This document shows positions 56,464 through 64,000 of a stretch of 64,000 nt of DNA, one piece after another. Position 1 is the stretch's first letter, and each line of letters opens with the position of its first letter. Below the pieces are notes generated by a model. The model was not told where the DNA came from. It worked only from the letters and a program-made list of their open reading frames with translations, and made no database searches. A program made the translations under genes and the position numbers. Source of the DNA: Streptomyces sp. NBC_01497 (GTDB lineage: Bacteria; Actinomycetota; Actinomycetes; Streptomycetales; Streptomycetaceae); contig NZ_CP109427.1 of the NCBI RefSeq assembly GCF_036250695.1, positions 3,410,001 to 3,474,000 on the forward strand, written 5' to 3'.

Positions 56464-57294
56464 ATGAGCGTCGAGGACGAGAACGCGGAAACCGTGGCCG
56501 CGACCGCGTCACCGCTCACCCACTTCGGCGCCGAAGTGCGCCTGGAGCGCGAGCGTCTGGGCATGTCACGTGCGGAACTGGGCAAGGAGGCCTGCTGCGG
56601 CTACTCCCTCATCGCGAAGATCGAGTCCGGCGAGCGGGTGCCCTCCCTGGACTTCGCGGAGACCTGCGACCGGGTGTTCCCGCACGCGGGCGGCCGTTTC
56701 GTACGGCTGTGGCCGCTGGCCCTGCGGTACGCGTTCCCGCCGTGGTTCCGGCGGTACGTGGAGCTCGAATGGTCGGCCACCGCCATCCGCATGTTCCACC
56801 CGCTGCTCCTGCCCGGTCTGGTACAGACGCAGGAGTACGCCCACGAGATCCTGCGGACCGGCCGTCCCACCGGGCTCGACGACCTGGTCACCGCCCGCAT
56901 GGAACGACAACGCATCCTGACCCGGGACACCCCGCCGCGCCTGTGGCTCGTCCTGGACGAGGGGGTCCTCAGAAGGGCCGTCGGCGGCGCGTCCGTCATG
57001 CGGAAGCAACTCGAACGCCTCCGGGCCCTGGCGGACTCGCCACCCCACGTCGTCCAGATCATTCCGAGCAGGATCGCGGCCTACCCCGGATCGGGTGCGC
57101 CGTTCGGACTCCTGTCCTTCAGCGATGGCCGGGACGTCGTCCACGTGGACGGTTTCCCCAAGGGCTACGTTCTCGCGGAAGCGGAGGATGTGGCAGCGGC
57201 GACAACTGCCTATGATCTGCTCACGGCAGTTGCCCTACCGCCCGACGAGTCCGCCCCGCTGATCGACTCGATCCTTAAGGATTGCTTCTCGTGA
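56464..57294 (+). CDS. XRE-family regulator with DUF5753 (WhiJ/AbaA-cluster type)
   Basis: This 276-residue protein has an N-terminal Cro/C1-type HTH (FGAEVRLERERLGMSRAELG, YSLIAKIESGERVPS at residues 20-60) and a C-terminal DUF5753 domain (ARRYVEL-type start as FRRYVELEWSA; LLPGLVQTQEYAHEILRTGR; DEGVLRRAVGG; VQIIPSRIAAYPGSGAPF). Proteins of this type, such as WhiJ paralogues, work with a small DUF397 partner and control development or antibiotic genes. The stop overlaps the DUF397 start as GTGA. The N-terminal 18 residues are an acidic extension. Confidence 0.9.
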   Translation: MSVEDENAETVAATASPLTHFGAEVRLERERLGMSRAELGKEACCGYSLIAKIESGERVPSLDFAETCDRVFPHAGGRFVRLWPLALRYAFPPWFRRYVELEWSATAIRMFHPLLLPGLVQTQEYAHEILRTGRPTGLDDLVTARMERQRILTRDTPPRLWLVLDEGVLRRAVGGASVMRKQLERLRALADSPPHVVQIIPSRIAAYPGSGAPFGLLSFSDGRDVVHVDGFPKGYVLAEAEDVAAATTAYDLLTAVALPPDESAPLIDSILKDCFS

Positions 57295-57506
57295 CCACAT
57301 CGGCCCGGATACCGGACGCGGCATGGCGGGCGTCAACGTACAGCGGCAGCAACGGCGGAGAGTGCGTCCAGGTCGCCGACCACGTCCCCGGCGTCGTCCC
57401 CGTGCGTGATTCCAAGGACCCGGCCGGCCCGGTGCTCGTCTTCCGCCCGAGCGCCTTCTCCGCGTTCGTCGGGGCAGTCCGGCAGGGCCCCTTGTCCTCT
57501 TCCTGA
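57291..57506 (+). CDS. DUF397 partner protein
   Basis: This 71-residue protein has the DUF397 signature: AAWRASTYSGSNGGECVQVAD, PVRDSKDPAGPVLVF and FSAFVGAVRQG (shown in pieces). The Cys after the Gly-Gly turn is present, unlike in the orphan copy at 15148-15378. GTG 57291 overlaps the upstream XRE stop. DUF397 proteins antagonise or assist the partnered WhiJ-like DNA-binding protein; the direction here is unknown. Confidence 0.88.
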   Translation: MTTSARIPDAAWRASTYSGSNGGECVQVADHVPGVVPVRDSKDPAGPVLVFRPSAFSAFVGAVRQGPLSSS

Positions 57507-57543
57507 CGCGTGCGGCGCGCCCCTCAAGACGTGAGCCCCCGGC

Positions 57544-58743
57544 TCAGCGTGTCTCGCCCCGCGCGAGCGATCCCTGGGTCGGCTGCGCGTGCGGGCGGGC
57601 CTTCATTCCCGCTGCCGCACGCAGTTCGTCGGCCCGGCGTGCCACGTCCACCTGCGCGGGGACGCGGCGGAACGTGTCGGGTACGCGGTCGATGACCACG
57701 CCCGCCTCCTCGGCCGCGTCGTAGGCGGTCATCTCCTCACGGCACTCGACGCAGACGCCGTTGATCAGCGGACTGACGTTGTCAGGTACGTCGCAGGTGA
57801 CACAGACCATCATCACGCGCCTCACGTAGGCGCGTTCTTCGACGGGCTCGGGCGGCATCTTCTTCTCCAGTCGGGTACGGGCGATCGCAGCGGGGCTGTG
57901 CAGCGGGTGCGGCAGACCCTCGGTCAGTGAACGCGTGAGGTGTTCCGGAGTGGCGCCGCGCTCGAACCACCGTGCGGCCAGGGGCTCCAGGGCCGCGCAC
58001 TCGGCGGCGGACAGCGTCATGCGGGGCTCCGCCCGGCCGAGCCGCTGGAGCGCCCGGTAGGCGTCGGAGGGGATGGGGGCGGGGGCCGCAGAGGACGCGG
58101 TCGGCGCGGGCCACGGGGCGGGCGCTGCGGCCGGGGCCTGCTCGACCGGCGCGTCCCACGGGGCCGCCGGGTCCGGCTCTGCTGCGACGTCCCATGGAGC
58201 TGCCGGGGCCGGCTCGGCCGCTCGGGCCAACGCCGCTGCTGCGGCCGGCGGTTGCACACCGGAATCTCCCGGCTCTGCCTCGCGGACACCGGGCGCTTCG
58301 TGCGCCGCCGATTCCCGCGCCCGCCGGGCGCGCTCGGTGAGGTCGATCCCGCACATGCTCTCGACGAAGGCCCGCCACCAGTCGTCCGCCCTCGGCGTGC
58401 GCGAGAAGAACGTGTGGGTCACCCAGCGGAACGTGTTGTCGTCGAGCTGGAGATGCTCCTTGATCCGGCGCAAGTGGCCCGCTTCGGAAAGGAAGTTGAG
58501 CGCCTTTCCGCAGGCCTGCTGGCCGTGGTCGGCCAGGTTCGCGGCAAGGGCCTTGTAGCCGATGGCCGCGCCCTCGGGCAGCCGGTCGACGTATGCGGCG
58601 ACGGCCGCTTCCCTCGTGCGCAGGTGTGCGAAATCTGCGTCGCCGCGTGGGCGTTGGTCGGGGGCGCTGCGCTTGCCGTATCCCGGCTTGGCCGTGGGAT
58701 GTGCGCGCGCGGGCAGGACAGCACTAAACTTGTCGCAAGCCAC
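57544..58743 (-). CDS. Helix-turn-helix protein with C-terminal zinc-finger-like motif
   Basis: This 399-residue protein has three parts. Residues 40-130 form a MarR-like winged-helix region (REAAVAAYVDRLPEGAAIGY, LADHGQQACGKALNFLSEAG, TFRWVTHTFFSR). The middle, 160-240, is an Ala/Pro-rich low-complexity linker with AAPWDV-type repeats. The C-terminal region has VCVTCDVPDN ... INGVCVECREEM, a CxxC...CxxC pair likely to bind zinc. GTG 58743 follows AGGAA by seven bases. Similar proteins occur in streptomycete chromosomes and integrative elements, and I cannot give a function. Confidence 0.72.
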   Translation of the reverse strand: MACDKFSAVLPARAHPTAKPGYGKRSAPDQRPRGDADFAHLRTREAAVAAYVDRLPEGAAIGYKALAANLADHGQQACGKALNFLSEAGHLRRIKEHLQLDDNTFRWVTHTFFSRTPRADDWWRAFVESMCGIDLTERARRARESAAHEAPGVREAEPGDSGVQPPAAAAALARAAEPAPAAPWDVAAEPDPAAPWDAPVEQAPAAAPAPWPAPTASSAAPAPIPSDAYRALQRLGRAEPRMTLSAAECAALEPLAARWFERGATPEHLTRSLTEGLPHPLHSPAAIARTRLEKKMPPEPVEERAYVRRVMMVCVTCDVPDNVSPLINGVCVECREEMTAYDAAEEAGVVIDRVPDTFRRVPAQVDVARRADELRAAAGMKARPHAQPTQGSLARGETR

Positions 58744-58810
58744 GATCGATTCCTGTTTCGTCGATGTGCTGGTCAGGCCCCGTTCGGTGTTGGTAGCACC
58801 GGCCGGGGCT

Positions 58811-58839
58811 GCTTAATGCTGCGAACGGTAAACGGTCAA
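58811..58839 (-). promoter_or_regulatory. Candidate promoter of the HTH gene
   Basis: On the minus strand TTGACC (58839-58834) and TTAAGC (58816-58811) are 17 bases apart, 70 bases before the GTG start. The spacer contains two ACCGTT hexamers nine bases apart. The rest of the 58744-59075 gap has a perfect 9-bp-arm hairpin (58963-58982) suited to ending the leftward acetyltransferase operon. Confidence 0.45.
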
Positions 58840-59075
58840 CACGCTCCGCCGCAACTCGGTCACGCAAAGCCATCCCCGCTCGTCAGCGGGGGTCGGGGGG
58901 AAGGGTGGTTTCCACCAACCCACCCACTCCACTGAAGAGGGCTCGGGACCCGGCGCCCGGAACCCGGGGCTCAAGCCCCGGGACGGCGTGCGGTCTTGAG
59001 ACAGCGGAAAGCCGAGGCGACCGGCCCGGGACCGTTCGCCGGCGCCCCGCTCTGCCGCCCCGACCACCTCGGTAC

Positions 59076-59897
59076 TCAGCCGCCCTGCGGCCCGGCCACC
59101 TCGATGCTCACCTGCGTGCCGAGCTCGCGGAAGCCGAGGGCGGCAGCGACCCGCCGGGAGGCCACGGGCCGCGCCCGCCACTGCGGGAGCAGCCCCGCCG
59201 CGAGGGCGTGCGCCACTGCCGCCGCGCCGCTGACGCGGGCCAGGCCCCGACCCCGGGCGGCCGGAGCGGTCAGCACGCAGAGATGCGCGGCGGCCCCCGG
59301 CCAGCGCCGGTACCCGGCGGCGGCCACGATCCGGTCCCCCGCGCCGCCACCCTCCCGCACGACGAAGGCGGGCGAAGTGATCTCCCGCAGCCCGGACTCG
59401 TCGATCTCCTCCTCGGTGCAGGCGGACCACAACTCCCGCAAGCCCTCGGCCTCCTCGCACGCGGTCGCAGCCACCGTTCCCCCGGCCGGACGGCGGAAGG
59501 CCGCCTCCGACACGTACGCCAGCGCCGCAGGACCGAGGACCGCGCCCGTCCGCAGCGGCAGGGCGCGCCGTACGGTCTCCGCGTCGGCGAGGCCCCCGGC
59601 CGTGAGGCCACCGGCGACCGCCGTGCGCACGGCCCGAGCTCGCTCCCCGTCCGGTGCGGTCACCAGACCCGCCCCGCCGATCACCACCAGGCCGAGCCAC
59701 CCGGGCGGGCACAGCAGCGAGGACGGCGCCACCACCACCCGTACCGATCCCGCCGGTCCGAACGCGGCGGGCGGGGACGGTACGCGGGCAGCGTGCGGGG
59801 ACGGCACGGAGCCGGCGGGAACCGGGGAAGCCGTTCCCGAGGCCAGCCCCGCCCACAACTCCTGGGCGCGTTCGCTCAGATCACGCTCGTCCGTCAT
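59076..59897 (-). CDS. GNAT-type acetyltransferase (divergent)
   Basis: This 273-residue protein has a C-terminal half that looks like a GNAT domain: YRRWPGAAAHLCVLTAPAARG, RGLARVSGAAAVAHAL (acetyl-CoA loop) and ASRRVAAALGFRELGTQV. The N-terminal half has no clear match and an Ala/Pro-rich start. Its ATG lies 17 bases inside the preceding acetyltransferase gene, so the two are coupled. The acceptor is unknown. Confidence 0.75.
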   Translation of the reverse strand: MTDERDLSERAQELWAGLASGTASPVPAGSVPSPHAARVPSPPAAFGPAGSVRVVVAPSSLLCPPGWLGLVVIGGAGLVTAPDGERARAVRTAVAGGLTAGGLADAETVRRALPLRTGAVLGPAALAYVSEAAFRRPAGGTVAATACEEAEGLRELWSACTEEEIDESGLREITSPAFVVREGGGAGDRIVAAAGYRRWPGAAAHLCVLTAPAARGRGLARVSGAAAVAHALAAGLLPQWRARPVASRRVAAALGFRELGTQVSIEVAGPQGG

Positions 59898-60549
59898 CCG
59901 GCACCCCGCCGTGCTGCCAGGTGTCCAGCAGGGCCTCACCCGAGCGGATCGGTGGCAGGTCCGCGCGGCCGAAGCCCGCCGACCGGGCGACCGCCGCACT
60001 CGCCGCGTTCTCCGCCACGATGCGCAGCAGCACGCGGCGCGCGCCCAGCGTGTCGTACGCGTACGCCGTGACGATCCGCAGCGCGCGCACCGCGAGGCCC
60101 TGCCCCCGGTGGCGCGGGCCGATCACGTACCCCGCCTCGATGTCGAAACGGTTCTCCGGCGTCGTGAACAGCAGGACCTCACCGAGCGGGGTGTCCCCGT
60201 CCGTGGTGACCGCCCACTGGACCTTGTGCCCCTCCGCCCGCGCCTCTTCCCCCCGGGTCAGGTAGGCGCGGGCCGCCGCCTCGTCGAACGGCGAGGCCAG
60301 CGGCGTGAAACGGGCCACATCCGGATCGTCGAAGAGCGCGGTCATCGCCGGCACGTCCGCCCGGGTCCACTCCCGCAGGACGAGTCCCTCACCGGCGACC
60401 CGCACCGGCTCGTCCGGGCCGGGGAAGCGGGGCGGGAGCGGCGGAAGGAGAGGCGCGGACGGCGGTTCCGGCAGCCCGGTGACGGTGGAGGAACCGGGCC
60501 CCGGGCCGGAGTCGGCGCCTCGGGAAGGATCGGGATCGGGTCGGGTCAC
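59881..60549 (-). CDS. RimJ-like GNAT acetyltransferase
   Basis: This 222-residue protein has VLREWTRADVPAMTALFDDPDV near residue 60, the acetyl-CoA motif GPRHRGQGLAVRAL near 148 and RVLLRIVAENAASAAVARSAGF near 170, typical of RimJ/RimL-like transferases acting on protein N-termini or small molecules. The first 45 residues are Pro/Gly/Ser-rich. GTG 60549 has GAGGAG five bases upstream. It forms an operon with the following acetyltransferase. Confidence 0.87.
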   Translation of the reverse strand: MTRPDPDPSRGADSGPGPGSSTVTGLPEPPSAPLLPPLPPRFPGPDEPVRVAGEGLVLREWTRADVPAMTALFDDPDVARFTPLASPFDEAAARAYLTRGEEARAEGHKVQWAVTTDGDTPLGEVLLFTTPENRFDIEAGYVIGPRHRGQGLAVRALRIVTAYAYDTLGARRVLLRIVAENAASAAVARSAGFGRADLPPIRSGEALLDTWQHGGVPDDGRA

Positions 60550-60666
60550 GCGGGCTCCTCGTCCGTTCACGGCCGGGCGACCCGTGCGCGTACCGGCGGC
60601 GGCCCGGGTAGGTGCGCGACACCGCACGTACCGCGCCCGATCGTGCCACGGCGCCGCCGAACGCGG

Positions 60667-61149
60667 TCACGGGGATTCGGACACCGGCCGCCCATCCCCC
60701 TGGCGACCCTTGTCCTCGTGCCCGGCCCGGGCAGGGGGGATGCCCCAGGTTGCCAGGCTCCCGCCCGGGGTGGAAACAATGCGGACTTCCTGCGGGCCGG
60801 TGATCTCCCAGGGTTCGTAATCGTCAGATGCGGAAACGTGGAGGGAGGTTCCACCTTCCAGACAGATCTGCAAATCTCCGGTTTTCAGGGCGTGCAGGTA
60901 TCGAACTTCCTGATGAAGCAATGACAGAATGGGGGCGAGCTGCTGCGCATCTCCTTCCGGATCGATCGTCAAGCCGGCTCCGTCCATGGCCGCCATTCTG
61001 ATGTGTTCTTCGATACGCACCTCGAACGACGTATCGGGGGAGCCGATGACCAAAGAGATCGCCCAATCGAAGCTGACGCGCGCCACGGTGCAGTCCTCAA
61101 CCGGGAGACTCCAATAATCTCCGGCATCGAACAATTCCGCTTCACTCAT
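60667..61149 (-). CDS. DUF6188-like putative immunity protein of toxin cassette 2
   Basis: This 160-residue acidic soluble protein has a DUF6188-like pattern: YWSLPVEDCTVARVSFDWAI at the start, VRIEEHIRM, SLLHQEVRYLHALKTGDLQI and the end SDDYEPWEITGPQEVRIVST then PGGSLATWG. Its ATG overlaps the stop of toxin 2 as ATGA, so translation is coupled. Position and composition suggest that it neutralises the toxin tip. It shows no resemblance to the putative immunity protein of cassette 1. Confidence 0.75.
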   Translation of the reverse strand: MSEAELFDAGDYWSLPVEDCTVARVSFDWAISLVIGSPDTSFEVRIEEHIRMAAMDGAGLTIDPEGDAQQLAPILSLLHQEVRYLHALKTGDLQICLEGGTSLHVSASDDYEPWEITGPQEVRIVSTPGGSLATWGIPPARAGHEDKGRQGDGRPVSESP

Positions 61150-62606
61150 TTCGGCCACCAGCTCCATGAAGTTCCGACAGGTATATGTGTGGCAGACTTC
61201 GGTCCCGGCTTTCCTGCTATGTCCACGGGTTGACCGAGGTCGTTGTACGCTCGAATATACCCGTCGGGATACCGGGGGGTCGGGTCCATGACTCTAATCA
61301 TGTCCGCATTTCCTTCCGCACCCGGACGTTGAAACACGACGCCCTTACCGTTGTCCGCGGTCCGCGGTTCCCAGCCCTCGGGGACCGGCTCGGGGGTGTT
61401 GTCCGCCGCCTCGGAGAATCTCGCCTGCTCGTCCGGTGCGGGCTCGTCAGGGGGCGGATCCTCGTCTCCCCCGCCGGTCGGCGGTTCGTCCCCGCCGCCA
61501 CCCCCACCGCGTCCCCCACCGCCCGATCCGCCCCGTCCCCCCACCCCCGCCGGCTCGCGGGCCTCCGTCTCGGCGAGTTCGCGGTCCAGGGCCTGAGTGA
61601 CCTCGGTCGTCTCGGCGTCGACCGCCTCTATCTCCGGGACGCCTTCGGCGGCGGCCTGAAGATAGGTCTCGATGTCCGCGATCATGTCGACGCTGATATC
61701 GGTGACGGCGGCGTCCAGGGCGACTTCGACGCCACCGAGTATCCCCGCCGCCTCCGCACCGTCCAGCGCGGCAGCGCCCACGTCCGAGGCGCCGCCGGTG
61801 AAGGGGGTGAGGATGATGCCGACGGCAGTCGTCAGGCCGAGCGCGATACCCGCTCCGGCAAGCTTGTGCTCCGTGCTGCTGTGGGCCTCGTCGATCGCGG
61901 AGGCGAACGTGTCACAGGCAGCCGCGAGTTTGTCGCACGCGTCCTTGGCGGCCGACAGGGGTGCGCTCTTCGCACCGCCGCCGTCCTGCCAGACCCTGGC
62001 CCAAAACGCGGCCATCGCGTGCACGGAGTCGTCGGAGTTGTTGTCGGTCAACGCCTGCACCTGTCCGTGCAGGTCGTGGCCCAGCGTGTCGAGCCCGGTG
62101 GATGCGGTCCTGTAGGCGGTGGCCGCGTCGCGGAGCTTGTCCTGATGGCCGTTGGGCCAGTACTTCGCCAGCACCGACGGCATGGACGAACTGCCCGCGC
62201 CGATCGCCGAGGCCGCGTCCGGATACATGATGTCCGTGAAGACAGTCGGCGCCGGGTAGAGGACCGGGGCCCCCTTGCCCTTCTTCGGGTTGGAGTGGTG
62301 GTCGGCCTTGAGGTAGTTGTTCGCCGTCGTCACCAGAGCGCCGGACGCCTGGCCTATGGCACGCACGGCGGCGGAGAACGTGGTGAAGAGGGCGCCTGCC
62401 GCCGGGTCGTACTTCGCGCCGAACTTCTGGCCGTACGCGTCGTTGCCCGCCATCCCCGCGGCGCCCTGGAGGGCGGTGTTGAGCGCGCTCGCGATCGAGT
62501 CGAGACGCGACTGCCCCGAAGCGAACTCCCCTGAGGCGAAGTTCAGGTCGTCCGGATAGAGGTCGATCGACTGCGCCGGCCCCCCGTCGTCGGCCGGTCT
62601 GCTCAC
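61146..62606 (-). CDS. Polymorphic toxin 2: same N-terminus as toxin 1, Ntox24-like tip
   Basis: This 486-residue protein is collinear with toxin 1 over about 345 residues (SIDLYPDDLN, VTTANNYLKADHHSN, YWPNGHQDKLRDAATAYRTA and EGVPEIEAVDAETTEV are shared or nearly so), then diverges. A Gly-rich linker (355-380) and Asp/Pro/Glu segment lead to a tip of about 77 residues (410-486): RTADNGKGVVFQRPGAEGNA, MIRVMDPTPRYPDGYIRAYN and GKPGPKSATHIP, which recalls the RNase-fold Ntox24 type. There is no signal peptide. GTG start. The DUF6188-like gene follows. Confidence 0.8.
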   Translation of the reverse strand: MSRPADDGGPAQSIDLYPDDLNFASGEFASGQSRLDSIASALNTALQGAAGMAGNDAYGQKFGAKYDPAAGALFTTFSAAVRAIGQASGALVTTANNYLKADHHSNPKKGKGAPVLYPAPTVFTDIMYPDAASAIGAGSSSMPSVLAKYWPNGHQDKLRDAATAYRTASTGLDTLGHDLHGQVQALTDNNSDDSVHAMAAFWARVWQDGGGAKSAPLSAAKDACDKLAAACDTFASAIDEAHSSTEHKLAGAGIALGLTTAVGIILTPFTGGASDVGAAALDGAEAAGILGGVEVALDAAVTDISVDMIADIETYLQAAAEGVPEIEAVDAETTEVTQALDRELAETEAREPAGVGGRGGSGGGGRGGGGGGDEPPTGGGDEDPPPDEPAPDEQARFSEAADNTPEPVPEGWEPRTADNGKGVVFQRPGAEGNADMIRVMDPTPRYPDGYIRAYNDLGQPVDIAGKPGPKSATHIPVGTSWSWWPK

Positions 62607-63067
62607 CGGACATCACCCGGGGTGGCCCGGGCAGCGCCCCTGCCACCACGTATCGCGTCCCGCTCTGGCCTCGTCCCCCGGATCTTCGGCACCAGGAAAT
62701 CGTCACGGCAACCACAGTGGCGCGCAAGGGCGTTGCCGCACAGGCCCTGGGCGCCCCGCCCGGGGCGCCCGACAGTGGGTCGGCCCGGAGCGTGCCGTGC
62801 CGGGCGCCGCCCGACCGGTCCGGTGTGGGGCATCAGCTCACGTTGGCGGCGCCACCGGCGTTTCCTCTCGTCGACCCGTCCCAGGACGCGTTCCAGACGA
62901 TCACGTTTCCCGCAGCTCAGGGGCCATCCCAGCGTTCCAGCGTCCCGGATGCGGCGTTGCCCGTTGTCCCGGTGTGGGGCCGGGCCGCACGGTGGTGGAG
63001 CACCGGCCGGAGCACCCGGTCGGTGCCCGGCCACCGACCACCACCGAACGAACGGGGAACTCCACCC
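62607..63067. other. Divergent promoter region between toxin 2 and the DUF4232 gene
   Basis: No gene is supported. A perfect palindrome with arms GGGCGCCCCG and CGGGGCGCCC (62749-62770) lies 143 bases upstream of toxin 2 and may be an operator. Promoters for both flanking genes must lie here, but I cannot place them. Confidence 0.45.
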
Positions 63068-63640
63068 ATGTCCCGCTTCAGCGCCCGCAACCGCTTCGCC
63101 GCCCTCGCCACGGGCTCCGCGCTCGCCGCCGTCCTCGCCCTCGCGGGCACCGCCTCGGCGACCACCGGCGCCCCGCACGCCGTGAAGGCGAAGGCGACGA
63201 AGACCACCGTGATCGCGCCCTGCACCGGAGCCCACACGAAGGTGACCGCGTCCGCTGTCAGCCGCCCGATCAACCACCTGCTGCTGACGGCGAAGAACAC
63301 CGGCACGACCACCTGCGCCGCGTACTACGCCCCGGCACTGCGCTTCGACGCCGCCCAGTCCGCGACGCAGATCGAAGAGGACAGCATTCCGCAGTCCGTG
63401 GTCGTGCTGAAGCCGGGCCAGTCGGCGTACGCGTCGGTCACGCTCAGCGGGGACCGCGCCAAGGCGAAGGCCCACGGCCACATCGCGAAGAAGCTGGAGG
63501 TGTGGTTCATGCCGCGCGCCCAGGACCAGGGCTCGGTCGGCCCGGCCGCGCACCCGGCGCTGCCGAAGAACACGTACACCGACGACGACGCCCAGGTCAG
63601 CTACTGGCAGAGCAACGCGGCCGACGCGCTTATCTGGTAA
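63068..63640 (+). CDS. Secreted DUF4232-like protein
   Basis: This 190-residue precursor has a Sec signal (FSARNRFAALATGSALAAVL, cleavage near TASA-TT around residue 33). The mature domain, with two Cys (APCTGAH and TTTCAAYY, likely a disulfide), has the DUF4232 beta-sandwich pattern: INHLLLTAKNTGTTTCAAYY, VVLKPGQSAYASVTLSG. Such proteins are common in streptomycete exoproteomes and have no known activity. The GAACGGGGAAC region before ATG 63068 gives a weak ribosome binding site. It stands outside the toxin cassette, on the opposite strand. Confidence 0.83.
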   Translation: MSRFSARNRFAALATGSALAAVLALAGTASATTGAPHAVKAKATKTTVIAPCTGAHTKVTASAVSRPINHLLLTAKNTGTTTCAAYYAPALRFDAAQSATQIEEDSIPQSVVVLKPGQSAYASVTLSGDRAKAKAHGHIAKKLEVWFMPRAQDQGSVGPAAHPALPKNTYTDDDAQVSYWQSNAADALIW

Positions 63641-63768
63641 CCGCCGCCGCTTCGTACCGCCGCGCCGGGCGACTGACCACCGCCCGGCGCGGCCCCGTCA
63701 CGACGGCCGGGACACGAGACTGCGGGGGAACCCGTACGGTCGACGGCGCACGCCACACCGCACGAGGC

Positions 63769-63984
63769 TCAACCCTCCCCGCCCGGCAGCGTGGTGACGA
63801 GCCCCAGGGCGGTCGAGCGGAGCAGGAGCCGGAGCCTCGGCGTGAAGTCCAGGGCGACATGGCCCCATTCCGGGACCTCGTCGTAGAGGGCGGCGAGCGT
63901 CGGGGTCGGGTGGGAGATCTGCCAGAAGCTGCCGGCGAACGAGAGCGCCGACGCGACCAGGGCGCCCAGCTGCGCGGTCGTCAT
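63769..63984 (-). CDS. Small hypothetical protein near the right edge
   Basis: A protein of about 71 residues begins MTTAQLGALVASALSFAGSF. The hydrophobic N-terminal helix is followed by HPTPTLAALYDEVPEWGHVA and TPRLRLLLRSTALGLVT. GGAGAC lies ten bases upstream of ATG 63984; GTG 63993 is also in frame. A start beyond the window is not excluded, because the frame is open to base 64000. Codon bias supports it; the family is not recognised. Confidence 0.55.
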   Translation of the reverse strand: MTTAQLGALVASALSFAGSFWQISHPTPTLAALYDEVPEWGHVALDFTPRLRLLLRSTALGLVTTLPGGEG

Positions 63985-64000
63985 GCCGCTCACCGTCTCC

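Overview
The window is high-G+C actinobacterial DNA, very probably from a Streptomyces. The evidence is the strong G/C bias at third codon positions, frequent GTG and TTG starts after AGGAGG-type ribosome binding sites, Tat and lipobox secretion signals, DUF397/DUF5753 regulator pairs, a futalosine-pathway UbiD decarboxylase, a class I lysyl-tRNA synthetase and an Arr-independent rifampicin monooxygenase. No rRNA, tRNA, CRISPR array or intact transposase was seen.

Region 1 (1-12.2 kb) is mostly core chromosome. It holds a menaquinone decarboxylase (partial), a Tat-exported phospholipase C, the four-gene System II cytochrome c maturation operon read leftward as resA-ccdA-resB-resC, a secreted polysaccharide deacetylase, a histidine phosphatase, hemL and a conserved small protein. 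Region 2 (12.2-17.1 kb) looks more accessory: a decayed FAD monooxygenase, an isochorismatase-family hydrolase, a secreted alkaline phosphatase, an orphan DUF397 protein, and a rifampicin monooxygenase preceded by a perfect inverted repeat of the rifamycin-associated-element type.

Region 3 (17.1-31.5 kb) is a cobalamin (corrin ring) cluster: cobN behind a cobalamin riboswitch, then cobG-cobH-cobIJ in translationally coupled order, divergent cobK/cbiD, and cobL-cobM. CobG marks the oxygen-dependent route, yet the C1 methylase is of the CbiD type, so the pathway is mixed. A small secreted peptide, a 7-bp minisatellite and a luciferase-like oxidoreductase are embedded in it.

Region 4 (31.6-45.5 kb) is a mosaic of short units: a TetR regulator with tandem operators facing an aldo/keto reductase, a second luciferase-like enzyme, a GlsB-type membrane protein, a DUF1992 protein, a secreted SH3 protein, an AraC regulator, a Mut7-C protein, a YnfA-like protein, an SDR, a 19-residue hydrophobic micro-ORF, a peptide deformylase facing an ArsR regulator, and RtcB. 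Its intergenic spaces are rich in short tandem repeats, including a (GGGGNN)9 tract.

Region 5 (45.6-53.6 kb) has two DUF3558-like lipoproteins, a DUF2637 membrane protein and divergent lysS/argS. Region 6 (53.7-62.6 kb) is the most interesting: two paralogous polymorphic-toxin cassettes in the same orientation share a WXG/ESX-like N-terminal delivery region but carry unrelated C-terminal toxins (a CdiA-CT-like nuclease and an Ntox24-like domain), each followed by an unrelated immunity-type gene. Between them lie a whiJ-type regulatory cluster, an HTH protein and two acetyltransferases. The window ends with a DUF4232 secreted protein and a small protein that runs up to the right edge.
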